Source: Chrysopilus asiliformis (lineage: Eukaryota; Arthropoda; Insecta; Diptera; Rhagionidae). From it: a stretch of DNA of 64,000 nucleotides. Below are positions 1 through 10,018 of this stretch, piece after piece. The stretch covers positions 4,111,533 through 4,175,532 of the forward strand of contig OZ035964.1 in the NCBI GenBank assembly GCA_964034945.1, read 5' to 3'. Numbering within the stretch: the stretch's first letter is position 1; every line of letters begins with the position of its first letter. The notes beneath the pieces are model-generated. The model was not told the origin of the DNA and ran no database searches. It saw nothing but the letters and a program-made list of their open reading frames with translations. Both the position numbers and the translations under genes were made by a program.

Positions 1-475
1 GTTTTTGCGCAATTGACACTACAACCCGTCGAATAAAATTTTAGTTTATATAAAAAAATTATGAATTTTTCTTTTATAGAATCTAAAATATCTCGATAAC
101 GGTGAAAATAACAATTTACAGTAAAAGGAAAAAAGATAGAGAAATTTAGTATCTTTAATTTTTCTTTTAACTATTTTTTTTCGAAAAACTGTTAGTTTTG
201 AAACAATTCGCAAAAATATATTTTTTTAATTTTTAATGAAAATATCTCAATAACGGTAAAAGATTGCCGATAACAGTAAAAGACAAAATTGTGGCAATCA
301 TTTCATCTTGTTTTCGAGAAATCTTACACACAGACTGATAGACATTTTTGTAATAATGTTCCAAACAACTCACGAGTCCTTGAGAAATGATTTCCAGACA
401 AAAAAATTAAGAGGCCGAAGGAATTTTTCATGAATACAAAACTTTATTATATTTCGCATAAGAAAGTAAAAAACG
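1..475 (-). mobile_element. Family A repeat copy, cut by window edge
   Basis: The reverse strand carries the family A words: 'tatctcgataacggt' near 90, a two-unit GACA remnant near 333, and the block 'actttattata' near 440 that is shared with copies at 12.1, 41.0 and 43.5 kb. The 3' end of the element lies outside the window to the left. No coding sequence is seen. The identification rests on repetition inside this window; the superfamily is inferred, not shown. Confidence 0.7.
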
Positions 476-930
476 CCGACCAATCAGCATGTAGCAAGAA
501 GCGGACGTAATGGACCACAAGTAAAAATAATTTCCCTGCTTATTTTCATTAAATTCACGTTTTTGCCTTTCAATTTAATTCAATTTCCCTAATTTAATTT
601 GCCGAGGGTGGGAAGAAGTTCGTGGCGTTCTGCATTTCTTGGAAAACCGAACGGAAAATTCGAAGGGCGGCAAACAGAACGTCCAAGAGCCTTTCGAAGA
701 ATGTAAACGACGAGTGAAGAAAAATTCAAGGATGTGAAAAATTATTCAATAAAACTGCTTGGCATGCAAATTTTTTTTTATTTGGTTTGTCGCAAAAATT
801 GAAATTAAGAAATTTAGTTGGAAAAATTCAACTGTAAATGGTCATTTTCCGTGAACTGTGGTGTTTTCTTCAACTGTGCGGAACTTTTCATAATTGATTT
901 CACTTCAGAGAAAGTAAATAAATTATAAGT
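476..930. other. No gene recognised
   Basis: AT-rich sequence with runs of 'aattcaattt'. I see no repeat shared with the rest of the window and no sustained open frame. Confidence 0.6.
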
Positions 931-1215
931 AGGGCGACCATACGTCCCGGAATGGCCGGAATGGCTGGAATGATACTGGATTTCGGCACGTTGTCCTGGT
1001 TTTTCAGAAACTAAACTTTTGTCCCGGAATTATGTAGTCTAGGGTTGTAATTTCTTAATCACTGAAAAAATTGACCTCAAAACCCAACAAGATTCGCCTG
1101 CGGTGCAATTTCTTTACAGATTACTGGCTTTATCGATTTTTTCTTGAAAAAATTCTACTGCATTTTTCATAGTGAGATGTTTGTTTTTGAAAGTTTTTCC
1201 TCTGGCGCAATTTAT
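931..1215 (+). mobile_element. Family F repeat copy
   Basis: Begins with AGGGCGACCATACGTCCCGG and continues with 'tcctggtttttcagaaac' and 'cgcctgcggtgcaattt'. The same order is found on the minus strand at 40376-40706 and in part at 32735-32812. The shared leading edge 'agggtgaccatacgtcc' marks a common element end. It abuts a family A copy. Class unknown. Confidence 0.65.
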
Positions 1216-1945
1216 ACATATTTTGAAAACGTAAACCACCCATCAACGAAATTATTTCCACAAAAAAAAAAACGGTTTTCTGCGATTATTTCGGAAATAA
1301 CAGTTAAACATACAAGATGAATTGAAGAAAATAGCATTCTGGATAAATTTTGCATTTTACCTTTATCCGCTACCTTTTACCGTTATTGAGATATTTTCAT
1401 TGAAAAGTAAAACAATAGATTTTTGCAAAATTCCCGCAAACTAACGGTTTTTCGGACAAAAAGTTATAGGATAAATTAAAGATATTAAAATTCTCTATAT
1501 TTTTGCCCTTCACTGTAGATCGATATCTTTTACCGTTATCGAGATATTTCAGATCTTGTAAACTAAAAATTGATATTTTTATTAAGGCAACGTCTGTCTT
1601 TCTGTCTGTTTGTCTGTCTGTAAGTCAGTCTGTCTGTCTGTCTGTATGTCCAGACTTGGCTCGAAAACCACTGGACCGATTTTGATGCCGTTTGTCCCTA
1701 TATGTTGCTTAGGCCGCTGTCCAGGTTATAAGCTATGTATTATTTTACTACAGTTTTGATGCGGTCTTCTTCCGAGATCCAGAGCCGAAGGCCGAGTAGT
1801 TATCGAGGCAGGTGCCGGGGATAAAACGCGGAGCGGTTCAATATTTTTATATAAACGAAAATTGCTTTCGTCGAATTTTGGTGTAAATTGTGCACAAACG
1901 TAAATTTTGTATAAGAAAGTTATGTGATGTTCACATCAGATAATT
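1216..1945 (+). mobile_element. Family A repeat copy
   Basis: Contains 'taccgttattgagatatt' (about 1376), 'taccgttatcgagatatt' (about 1530), a GTCT run, then 'gctcgaaaaccactggaccg', and ends with the family terminus 'gttcacatcagat' near 1940. The order matches the copy at 62.6-63.8 kb. Non-coding; probably a non-autonomous element. Confidence 0.75.
1591..1650 (+). repeat. GTCT microsatellite inside family A
   Basis: Interrupted (GTCT)n of about 60 bp at the 3'-proximal array site of family A. The equivalent site at about 63198 in another copy has only two or three units. Confidence 0.85.
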
Positions 1946-2260
1946 CGAATTTTCATTTATACTTGAGATCGTGATAAAACCCGAAAAATAGAAATAATCT
2001 TCGCTTGGAATGGTGTATAGCACTTGATTTAAATCATTGCGTCACATTCTGTTTGACTAAAGTTTTGCCTGCGGCACATATCTAGTATTTTTTTTTTGTT
2101 TGTTTGTCGATTTTGGTTTCTTGATTCTCGCTGGGTGTTTTGGTTTATAAAGGAATACACAATTTTTCTGTGCCTTAAGCAGCGATCACACGATGCTGTT
2201 TTGAGCTGCACCGTGTGAATCAGCAGCGTGATGATTTTGCCAGCGGCTGGTGACGTTGAG
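1946..2260. other. Unassigned sequence with a short hairpin
   Basis: Holds a family F-like scrap, 'gcctgcggcacatat', near 2067. A 7-bp perfect stem TCACACG (2186-2192) pairs with CGTGTGA (2212-2218), extended imperfectly by 'gcagc'. No coding frame is supported. Confidence 0.5.
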
Positions 2261-2380
2261 ACCGTTCTATTTTGCCAGCGCTGCTAAACAACCGTTCTAC
2301 TTTGCCAGCGCTGCTAAACAACCGTTCTACTTTGCCAGCGCTGCTAAACAACCGTTCTACTTTGCCAGCGCCGCTTCCCC
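2261..2380 (+). repeat. 30-bp minisatellite, 4 copies
   Basis: Unit starts ACCGTTCTACTTTGCCAGCG and ends CTGCTAAACA. Copies at 2261-2290, 2291-2320 and 2321-2350 are near identical; the fourth (2351-2380) diverges in its last ten bases. Because 30 is a multiple of three, both strands read as repetitive open frames, which are artefacts. Confidence 0.95.
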
Positions 2381-2935
2381 CGGACCATCTCAATATATCG
2401 TACAACTTATGTCCTTAGGAGCCATAAAAATTTGAAAAATCCCATCGTGGTCAACGGTAGTTTTAAATGTGAAAGAAGAGGAAGAAGAAAAAAACATTGA
2501 GATAAAATCAATTTACATATCAACAGCGAAAGACATAAATTTCTCATATGTTGCTTGGATCACTGAGTTTCGCCCATTGTTTTTTTTTATTATTATTAGT
2601 TTAGCATTCATTCAATGTCATTTTATGTAATTCTCATGTGTCGGCATAAAACCTAAATTTAAATTTAAGAATAAAAAAAAAGAATAAAACGAAAAGCAAA
2701 CCTGAATTCTGTATTCATTTTCGAACGACCAACTGTCCTCTGGCCTGCCTTGCTTTTTTATACATCCCTGTTCGACCCTTTAGCCCTTAAACACAAATCG
2801 AGTGTTTTTTAAGCTGCCCTTCGAATGTTACAACAAGAAAAACCCTTTGACCCTCTTTAGATCAGGTAGCTTTAAAAAAAAAACAACAACGGTAATCGAC
2901 AACAGCAGACAACGCAACACAACAGAATCACGGCG
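2381..2935. other. No gene recognised
   Basis: A-rich sequence with several homopolymer runs. No repeat shared with other parts of the window was noticed. Confidence 0.5.
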
Positions 2936-3362
2936 GATGTGACGGATGTCGCGGCGAGATTTCTCGTGTTCCTCTTCCAAGGCACATCCGATCTATCCGA
3001 TCTGTTCAGATCAGTGCCCTTTAGGACCGTTATTCGTTCACTTACCCAGGTAACAGTTCAAAAGGTCAAAAAATCTACATCTAGTCGACTTGGCGCGCGA
3101 TCTTCTGGCCAAGTCGTCTGCGATCCCCTTGCCGGTCCGCGATTAGTTGCGCGCGGTCAACGTTTACGGTGAGGCGGTGACGCAACCGTCCAAAATGGAA
3201 AGTAAAAAGTGTGGTTATGTGCGCAGGCAACAACAGCAAAAACAACAACAACAAAAAAGAAGGGTTAAAATTACAAACTCTCGCACATTCGCCGGCGCTG
3301 TGACCCTTAACCCTTATCAAAGTCACTTGGAAAATATTCACTTCGTCGAGGAAAATTAGAAA
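2936..3362 (+). other. CpG-richer segment with a 54-codon ATG frame
   Basis: Compared with its flanks this stretch is rich in CG dinucleotides ('ggcgcgcgatc', 'gcgcgcggtcaacg') and free of the dispersed repeats. An ATG in good animal context (CAAAATGG) at 3195 opens a 54-codon frame ending TAG at 3357-3359. It encodes a basic, Gln-rich stretch (from CAA/CAG runs) and I recognise no domain. A first exon or promoter is possible, but 'cggtgaggcg' at about 3170 is the only donor-like site seen. Weak support. Confidence 0.18.
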
Positions 3363-3929
3363 CGTGCGCGCAAGGATGAAAACTCAGGACGTTGAAAAAA
3401 AAATAATATCATTTTCCACCTTTCAAAGGGTCTATCTACGACCAAATGGACACTTGGAGGGTTTAAAGGCGAGCTGCTGTCCCTTTGATCCCTTCATATC
3501 TCCCTTTCCAGGACACGATAAATTCGATATTGCCATCTCAATTCTAAGCGAAATCTCAGCCCTACCTGGTCCAGGTGAGGTCGAAATGCGGCTGATTTCA
3601 TTTTTTTTTTTACTTGTTATTTCAATAATTAAAAGCAGACTTTCGCGATACGCCGCACAGTGTCGATTCTTGCTGTAAAAATTGTCAAAATTATGAAACT
3701 CGTGCTCTGGCTGAGATAAATTCTTCAAATTTGGAGGAAATATAGAAAAAATATTGGGCTTTCAGATAAAGACAAACAATTTTTTTTTGTTTAAGAATTA
3801 TTGCAAAAAATTAGAAATTGAGCCATTACTTTTCCTTTTATATCTAAATTACTTTAAGAAAAGAAATCTGGCGCAAATTATTTATGAAAGTTGTTTGCAG
3901 GAAATTTATTTCTCTTTAATCTTTAATCA
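3363..3929. other. No gene recognised
   Basis: Both strands have frames of about 100 codons over 3364-3728, but they start on non-ATG or unsupported codons and match nothing I know. No repeat family was assigned. Confidence 0.4.
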
Positions 3930-4149
3930 TTTTTCATAAAGTCGAAAGTTATGGTGTTCACGGGAGGACGGACAGACGGACGGACGGACAGACGGACAGA
4001 CAGACGGACAGACAGACGGACAGACATGCGGAGATCAAAATCTTTTGTCATCCCTTCACCCCGGTGTAGTTCATTTTTGTGTTCGATGATTGATTCAATG
4101 CGTTACAAACGGTATACTAAATCTAATATACTTTTCATATAGAGTATAA
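3930..4149 (+). mobile_element. Family B 3' end fragment
   Basis: Has the family B sequence 'atggtgttcacggg', then a GACR array, then 'catgcggagatcaaa', and ends 'ctaaatctaatata..tcatatagagta'. The last word is the inverse of the family 5' word TACTCTATATGA. The 5' part is missing. Confidence 0.7.
3965..4026 (+). repeat. GACR microsatellite in family B
   Basis: About 60 bp of GACG/GACA units at the standard array site of family B. Confidence 0.9.
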
Positions 4150-4187
4150 AATAATTTAAGAGTATCAATGAAGTCCTTTTATGATTT

Positions 4188-4431
4188 GAGGCGTTAAAAG
4201 CTAGAGTGGACCAACCCACATAATCGAGTTTTTGAAACTTTTCCACTCTGTACTATTATTGGCTGAAAATTTTTGGAAAAAAAAATCTGTGGACTTTATT
4301 ACTCAATGTTGAAACGTTTTTTGGTGCATCCAAACATTTTTGTCTAAAAACTCACTCGCAATAGTGATTTAAACACAAAAAAATTCACGATTTCGACATG
4401 TGGGTTGGTCCACTCTAGCTTTTAACGCCTC
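4188..4431. mobile_element. MITE with 34-bp perfect inverted ends
   Basis: The left end starts GAGGCGTTAAAAGCTAGAGT and runs to 4221; its exact reverse complement occupies 4398-4431. ATTT flanks both sides (4184-4187 and 4432-4435), a likely 4-bp target duplication. The internal 176 bp are AT-rich and non-coding. The perfect ends suggest recent movement or strong constraint. The superfamily is not clear to me. Confidence 0.85.
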
Positions 4432-4619
4432 ATTTGTCATAATCAGAATCAGTAAATTTTTGTTAAGAAAAATGAATATTTCGCAGTATTTAAAAATTGC
4501 CTAGTTTAAGGCACTTGTAAAGCGTACCTACTTATTTTTATAACAGAAAAACATAAAAATATAAAATTTCGTGCTTGTCAAATTTTCATAAAAACCATAA
4601 TTTTGGCCAAAATTTAGAT

Positions 4620-5060
4620 AAATAATAGGGCTATTCACTCTTTATCGTAGTTGATTGTAAACTCGTAGAATCGTAAATAAAATCGTAGTTTTTTGATAGT
4701 TCTCCATATAATTTTTTTTACGACGAAAACTACAATCCATCACACCCGAAGGTATGGTAAAATCGCAGTTTTTGTCGTACTTCTAATAAAGTGAGGTTAA
4801 GGCATGTTTTGTGACATGTCAACTTGGTGCCAACTCTAAAATGGACATTGGAAAACCAAGTAAATTAAAGTATTTATACGATTTAGTATAAATTAAGGGT
4901 TAAAAATGCTTTAAACAATTTAGGTAAAGAAAATAAATAAAAGAGTCAAAAATTTACGACAAAACCCACAACCTCTAATAAAGCGCTGCTCACGCTTTGT
5001 TGTACTTTTTCATCGTAGATTTATATTACAATCTACGATTTTACTATCTACTAATATAAA
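4620..5060. other. Segment rich in TCGTA/TACGA words with a hairpin
   Basis: The words tcgtag, tcgtaa, tacgac and ctacgat recur about ten times in both orientations. A 10-bp perfect stem ATCGTAGATT (5012-5021) pairs with AATCTACGAT (5030-5039) around an 8-nt loop. This may be a decayed MITE, but I could not define its ends. Confidence 0.4.
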
Positions 5061-5391
5061 TATTTTATAGAATAAATATTTTTAAACTGAAAACGGTGGC
5101 GTTTGAAGAAAATATTTTACGAATAACAGAAACTCATGGTTGCCAACTTTCGGGGTTTGCCCCTAAATTAAAGGAGAAAATATATGAAATCGAGCCTTTT
5201 AGTGGGGAGGGGGTGGAAGTCTTTTTAGGGGGATGGGGTGGAAGTATTCTTAGGGGTGAAAAATCGATTTTGATATTGAATTTGAACTATTATAAATTTA
5301 AATATCAGTTGTAGCTTTTCTTATGTTTTGGGGGATGATTTTAATCTGCCTTTAGGGGTGGCATTTTTATTATGGTTTGAAAACCCTGCAG

Positions 5392-5746
5392 AAACTATTC
5401 GAATGGTCATTTACTATGAACTTTTGACAAAAAATCCACTTAGCAGGAGTAGACAGGTATGCAATTTTCTTATACAAATTTTAGTAATTTTAAACCCCTT
5501 CAATTATGCCCCAAACATAAAATTATTGTCAATTGTTTTCGCATAGACATAAAATTGCTTGTGATATAAAATTAAGTGCTGTCGAGGGATTTTTTTTGTT
5601 TCAGGGAATCCGCGTGCAGAAATTTCGTAAAGAGGGCTGATAAACCGCAAAAGTATTTCAAGGGTGAAGCAAGGGTTAACGAGACGAGAAACCACAAGAT
5701 TGTAGATAAGTATTGTCTGAGGCACACGCAAATATTACAAAAATAA
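5392..5746 (+). other. Candidate 3'-terminal exon pair of an unknown gene
   Basis: 'ccctgcag' ends at 5391, and the next 65 nt are open in only one frame, ending SRSRQ. A donor-like CAG|GTATGC follows at 5457. A 148-nt candidate intron ends with a T-rich tract and TTTCAG at 5604. Read in phase, the next exon gives GIRVQKFRKEG and stops at 5638-5640. A different frame of the same exon stays open for 46 codons (ESACRNF... to TAA at 5744). AATAAA occurs three times at 5742-5755. I recognise no protein family, and chance splice-like sites are common in AT-rich DNA. Confidence 0.25.
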
Positions 5747-7017
5747 ATAAATAAAACATGAATTATAGATGGATTCGTGTTAATCACTTTATGTCGTTGC
5801 GGTTTCGGATCCATAATCCGAATTCTGTCGATTTGAAGAGAAAAACATAAGAAAAGCTACAATTGCCAAGGCGGCCAATCGTCAAATACTCTCTATATGA
5901 GGACAGACAAAATTTTTATTGTAAAAGAATCAATTTGCGCGAAAGAAGTGGACCGATTGAATTTTGATGTATGGTTATGTAAAATCGTATGAAATTTCCA
6001 CAAAAAGAATACCGAATTAGGCTCCCCTTTTCCTTTTAAATCGAATCCTAACAGGATTAGGCAGGACCTCAGCAAAACGTGCAGGAGACGAGCCAAGGGG
6101 AGGGGGAAGTTGAAGAAATGATTTACTTCCGGTGCCTTTTTTATCGATTCCATTTCACAATCATAACTGATTTTACGTATTTATGCTGGTAGAAATGACA
6201 GAATTGTTTGGGATTTTGTATTTTGTGACCATTTCTCAACATTTTGCAGTATTTTTTTTTTAAATTTCATCTTGTAAAATTTTTGAATTTAAAAAAAAAA
6301 ATCTCACGAAAATTTAAGTCTCGAGAAAAATTGTTTTTGAAAAAAAAGTTCTACAGTTTCAGGAAAACAAAAAATCACACATTCTTTAGGATCCTTTAAT
6401 CTATCAAAAACCGTTAACCGTGAGTCGATAGGCCAAAAATTACGAGAGCAACTAACGGTTTTCCGAATGTCAGATCCTTAAAAATTAAATCCTTTTATCT
6501 CGGAAACGGCTAAAAGGATTTTCATGAAATTCGGAATCTTATAGTTTTCGGGGATGAGGAATCGATATCCGTTGCCATTTTTGGGGAAAAAAGGATTTTT
6601 CAAGGACCTCGTCCTTGTACCGCCCAAACCGTACCACCCCCCTCAAAAAGGACACCGGATATCGATTCTCCGACCCCGAGAACCTCTAGATTCGGAATTT
6701 CAGCCCGATCGGAGGACTTGAATTTTTCGTCCTTAAAAAAAGTGCAGGGTCCCCCTTGTGATTTTTTCAATTTTTTAACACTTCTCCGATTTAGCTGAAA
6801 TTTGGCATAAAGTGGTTTTTGGGCCTCTGATTAAGAATCCGTTGACCGTTTTCCGATATCACTTATGGTTTGGTGGTGGAGGGGGCGGAGATATCTCGTA
6901 AAAAACTGAATTTTCACAAAGACGACACCGAATTAGGCTCCCCTCTTTCACTTTGAAACGAATCCTTACATGATTAGGCGGGACATCAGCAGAAGAGCAG
7001 GAGACGAGCCAAAGAAC

Positions 7018-7044
7018 GGGGGGGGGGGGGGGGGGGGGGGGGGG
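7018..7044 (+). repeat. G27 homopolymer
   Basis: Uninterrupted run of 27 G inside family B, just after 'gagccaaagaac'. The same site is expanded in two other copies (50471-50488 and, as C, 56675-56691). Confidence 0.95.
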
Positions 7045-7138
7045 TACTCCAATTTCGCCCGTTTAAGGACTTAGCATAGCCATTTACCAGAAACGAAACT
7101 ATACAAAATCCTTTCGGAAGTTATGTTGTTCACGGATA

Positions 7139-7172
7139 GACAGTCGGATAGACGGGACAGACAGACAGGCAT
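7139..7172 (+). repeat. Short GACR array in family B
   Basis: About 34 bp of imperfect GACA/GATA/GACG units after 'gttcacggatagacag', at the standard array site of family B. Confidence 0.8.
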
Positions 7173-7350
7173 GCGGAAATCAAACATATTTCCTTCTCCT
7201 TCTACACCATCTTGTACTACAACTTTTCTTTGAATCATTGACAATTCTCATCATCTGTTTTGACGTTTTAATCAATTTATTTATTTTTTAATGCAATTTT
7301 CTGCAATTTAATGTAATTTCACGGATTTCGAGCACAAAGTATACATTTGA

Positions 7351-7429
7351 TCATTAACCGAAACACTTATTTCCAAATACAAATCAATTTTCATAGATTT
7401 GTATTGGGAAAAAGTGTTACGGTTTATGA
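7351..7429. repeat. Long imperfect hairpin
   Basis: The left arm starts TCATTAACCGAAACACTT and continues to 'caaatacaaatc'. The right arm is its near reverse complement, ending 'gtgttacggtttatga'. The arms are about 34 bp with a few mismatches around a 10-nt loop. Directly downstream, CGTTCCTCAGGAACG is a perfect palindrome. It may be a tiny MITE or small-RNA hairpin; transcription cannot be judged. Confidence 0.7.
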
Positions 7430-8408
7430 ACGTTCCTCAGGAACGGATTAAGTTCCCAAACCGAGGTTACGTTCCATTCTTAAATGATGAGGATGTCTTG
7501 AAATTTTTGTACTCAGAAAACTTTTCGAGAAAATCAAATTCACCCCAAAAAAAAATTTGGAGGACAATTTTCTAGGTAAATTTTATTATGTTATGAGATT
7601 TATTTTAACTGGTTTTAAATGCATAACACTTACCCGAAAGTCTTCCAAAAAAACAACCTTGTGGAAGTTTTCCTCAAACGCTGCAAAAGTTATTCGTAGT
7701 TTTTTTTCTCTGAATTTTAATGAAAAATCCTTCAAAAACTGTGGCGAATTTTCCCATTTAACTTTTCAGAAATTTTTTCCCATTATTTATAAAATGGATG
7801 AATAAAACTTAATCCAGTGGACCAACAAAACGTGGCGATTTTCGTCTCTGGAATAATTTTAGGGGATGGCGAGCGATTAAAGACGCATCGCTATTGTAAC
7901 AACAGAGAAAAGGGTTCGAGCAATTTTGGACCGGGTGATGTCCGAAACTGAGGATTTTTTTTTTGAATGAAGAAACAGAAAAACGGAGAAGGGAGACACA
8001 ACCACCAAGGAATGAAATTAAAATAAAAATGAATCAAGGATGGCCAAGCACCAACAAAAATAGATACGAAAAAAAACGTGCGTTTTTTTTATTCTACTGA
8101 AGATTTGACGTGGTTAGAAGGGGATTTGCGTAAAAATTTTAAAGAAAGAAAGTTTTTAATAGGAAGAACGACATGGGATAGGGTTGAATTGTCCTGGGAT
8201 TAGACAAATATAAAATATAGGGTTACGTTTAATGGCCTTTCACCCTCTTTTTCCTCCGATTTTTTTTCGCTCTCAACCAACCGTAGATGATGGCTGATCT
8301 TTAGCTTATGCTTATGTCATTTCATCTTTCGTTCATTTTCTAGACACTATTTGTTTTATTACTATTTAAAATTGCAATTTAAGATAAAGAAGTCCAAGAT
8401 TTTATTTA
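7430..8408. other. No gene recognised
   Basis: AT-rich, with an 82-codon frame at 7557-7805 that matches nothing and has many Phe/Lys codons, as expected by chance here. No repeat family was assigned. Confidence 0.5.
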
Positions 8409-8699
8409 AAAAAAAAAACATAAGGAACACTCCAATTGCCCGGGGCCAATCGTCGAAGACTCTCTATTTCCATTTTTCGAAAAAGTCTTTGAAAAAATCC
8501 ATTTGTGTGAGTGAGGGGGGAAGGACTGGTCCTTTTGGATTTTAATGTATGAACCGGTTATTTAAAATCATATTCTAAGCACATTTTGTCTTTATAAATT
8601 TTTCAATACGACCCACCGTTTTCGATCAAATTGAATAAAACTGATTTGCCTACATGGGGGAGGGAGGAAGGAATGGTCCGATTGATGTTCAAAAACTTA
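8409..8699 (+). mobile_element. Family B 5' fragment
   Basis: Has the leader 'acataaggaacactccaatt' and 'gccaatcgtcgaagactct', then 'gaaggactggtccttttgg'. It stops where the MITE at 8700 is inserted, and family G sequence follows on the far side. Confidence 0.65.
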
Positions 8700-8880
8700 T
8701 GCTGGGTTTACTCGAATGACAGATAATGACAATCTGTCATAAAAGAATGGACAAGCTCATTCTTTTATGAGAGATTGTCATTTTTCTGACAGAAATAATG
8801 ACAAAAATTATACTATTTACACGATAATGACAATTTATGACAAAAAAAATGACAAATTTGTCATTCGTGTAAACGCAGCA
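8700..8880. mobile_element. PIF/Harbinger-like MITE, 181 bp
   Basis: The left end TGCTGGGTTTACTCGAATGA and the reverse complement of the right end (TGCTGCGTTTACACGAATGA) agree except at two bases. TTA flanks both sides (8697-8699 and 8881-8883). A TWA target duplication is the hallmark of the PIF/Harbinger superfamily. Inside, 8727-8780 forms a 54-nt hairpin with 21 paired bases. No transposase frame is present. Confidence 0.8.
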
Positions 8881-8883
8881 TTA

Positions 8884-9240
8884 GTCTTGCTTTTGTACCA
8901 AATTTTAGAAGGTTTTCGGGATCGCCGATCACGAATCCAGTGTTAGAATTTCAAAATTCAAAGCGAAAAGTCCTGTAAGGATAAAGCTAATATCCTTTTC
9001 CCCGTTTTTTCAGCGAAAAATTTACATTAGGGGGTTTTTGGGGTCACTGATCACGAATCTGGTGTTAGACTAATTCGAAACGGAAAGTCCTGTAGAGAGT
9101 TTTTAAGTTCTTTTCGGTTTTTTTTTTTGGTATTTTGAAGCTTATGCAAAAAAAAACTTGAATCCGGCAACGACAGGTATGCAAAAAAGTCTAATATACT
9201 TATATATGAATTTGGACCCGGCTTCGCCCGGCTAAAAGCG
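8884..9240 (+). mobile_element. Family G repeat copy
   Basis: Two tandem modules of about 125 bp read 'gggatcgccgatcacgaatc...gtgttaga...aagtcctgtaaggataa'. They are followed by 'tctaatatacttatatatga' and the direct repeat CCCGGCT-TCG-CCCGGCT (about 9217). Related modules lie at 13690-13900 (minus) and 52600-53015. It resembles the end structure of HINE-type elements. Confidence 0.6.
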
Positions 9241-10018
9241 TGAGTAGAACAAAACCAAGGAAAACAAAATTCAGTTGGTGATAAATTAGATAGCCTAGAG
9301 TAGGACGGTCCGTGATTTTCTTTAAAGAATTTTCTTTTTCGGAAAATGGTTTTCAAAAATTAATAAAATGACAATTAATTTTAGCATTCGGACTTGGATT
9401 CACTGTACCCCCCCCCCCTCCCCTTCCCTGCCCACACTCCCTCTCCCACTCAGTATAATTTTAAATCAGGATATGTTAAAGCTGGATCCTCGACAAACAC
9501 CGCGAAAGAGTAACATAGAGGAAAAACCAATCTACCCCCCCCCCCACCCCCCCTGTAAGGATATCTAAAAGGCAAGGAATTTTTTAATAATTTTTTTCTA
9601 GTTTGCTGACTTGCTTTTAGACCGTATAAGTATTTTCCATTGAAAATAGTAAATATTTCGCTTGGACTATCACAGATAATTAAGTATTTTCCGGATAAAT
9701 TCTTTTCTCGTAGTTTCTGTCGCCTGTATTTTCATTTCGCCACAATCTTACACGACCAAGAGAACGTCCTCAACAATAATTCTCAATTTAAAAAAAAAAA
9801 TGTGATTTATGCTTGGTCTCTTCGCCTGCTGTTCTTTTTTATCCACTTTTACCAAATTTTCCGGCTTCGCAATAATTTAAAAGACGCCACAAGGATATTT
9901 TAGCTTCGTTTCAAATATTCTGTATGTTGTCACGAAAAATTACGCCACTATTAAACAGGATCTGCCTTTAAATCATTTCAATATCCTGAAAACATAACTC
10001 TTATCCCAGAGAAATCTG
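9241..10018. other. C-rich tracts and unassigned sequence
   Basis: Contains C-rich runs near 9410-9445 and 9534-9555. The phrase 'ctgtaaggatatctaaaagg' near 9553 is shared with family G at 52966. No gene is seen. Confidence 0.5.

Larger units (their letters stand above)
5845..7215 (+). mobile_element. Family B repeat, near full length
   Basis: Begins with the family leader 'acataagaaaagctacaat' and 'ccaatcgtcaaatactct', followed by the conserved core ('ctcggaaacggctaaaagg', 'aaggacctcgtccttgta', 'gggcctctgattaagaatcc'). A 27-G run and a GACR array follow. The order is the same as at 49.1-50.7 kb and, inverted, 56.4-57.9 kb. No frame survives along it, so it is non-autonomous or decayed. Confidence 0.8.
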
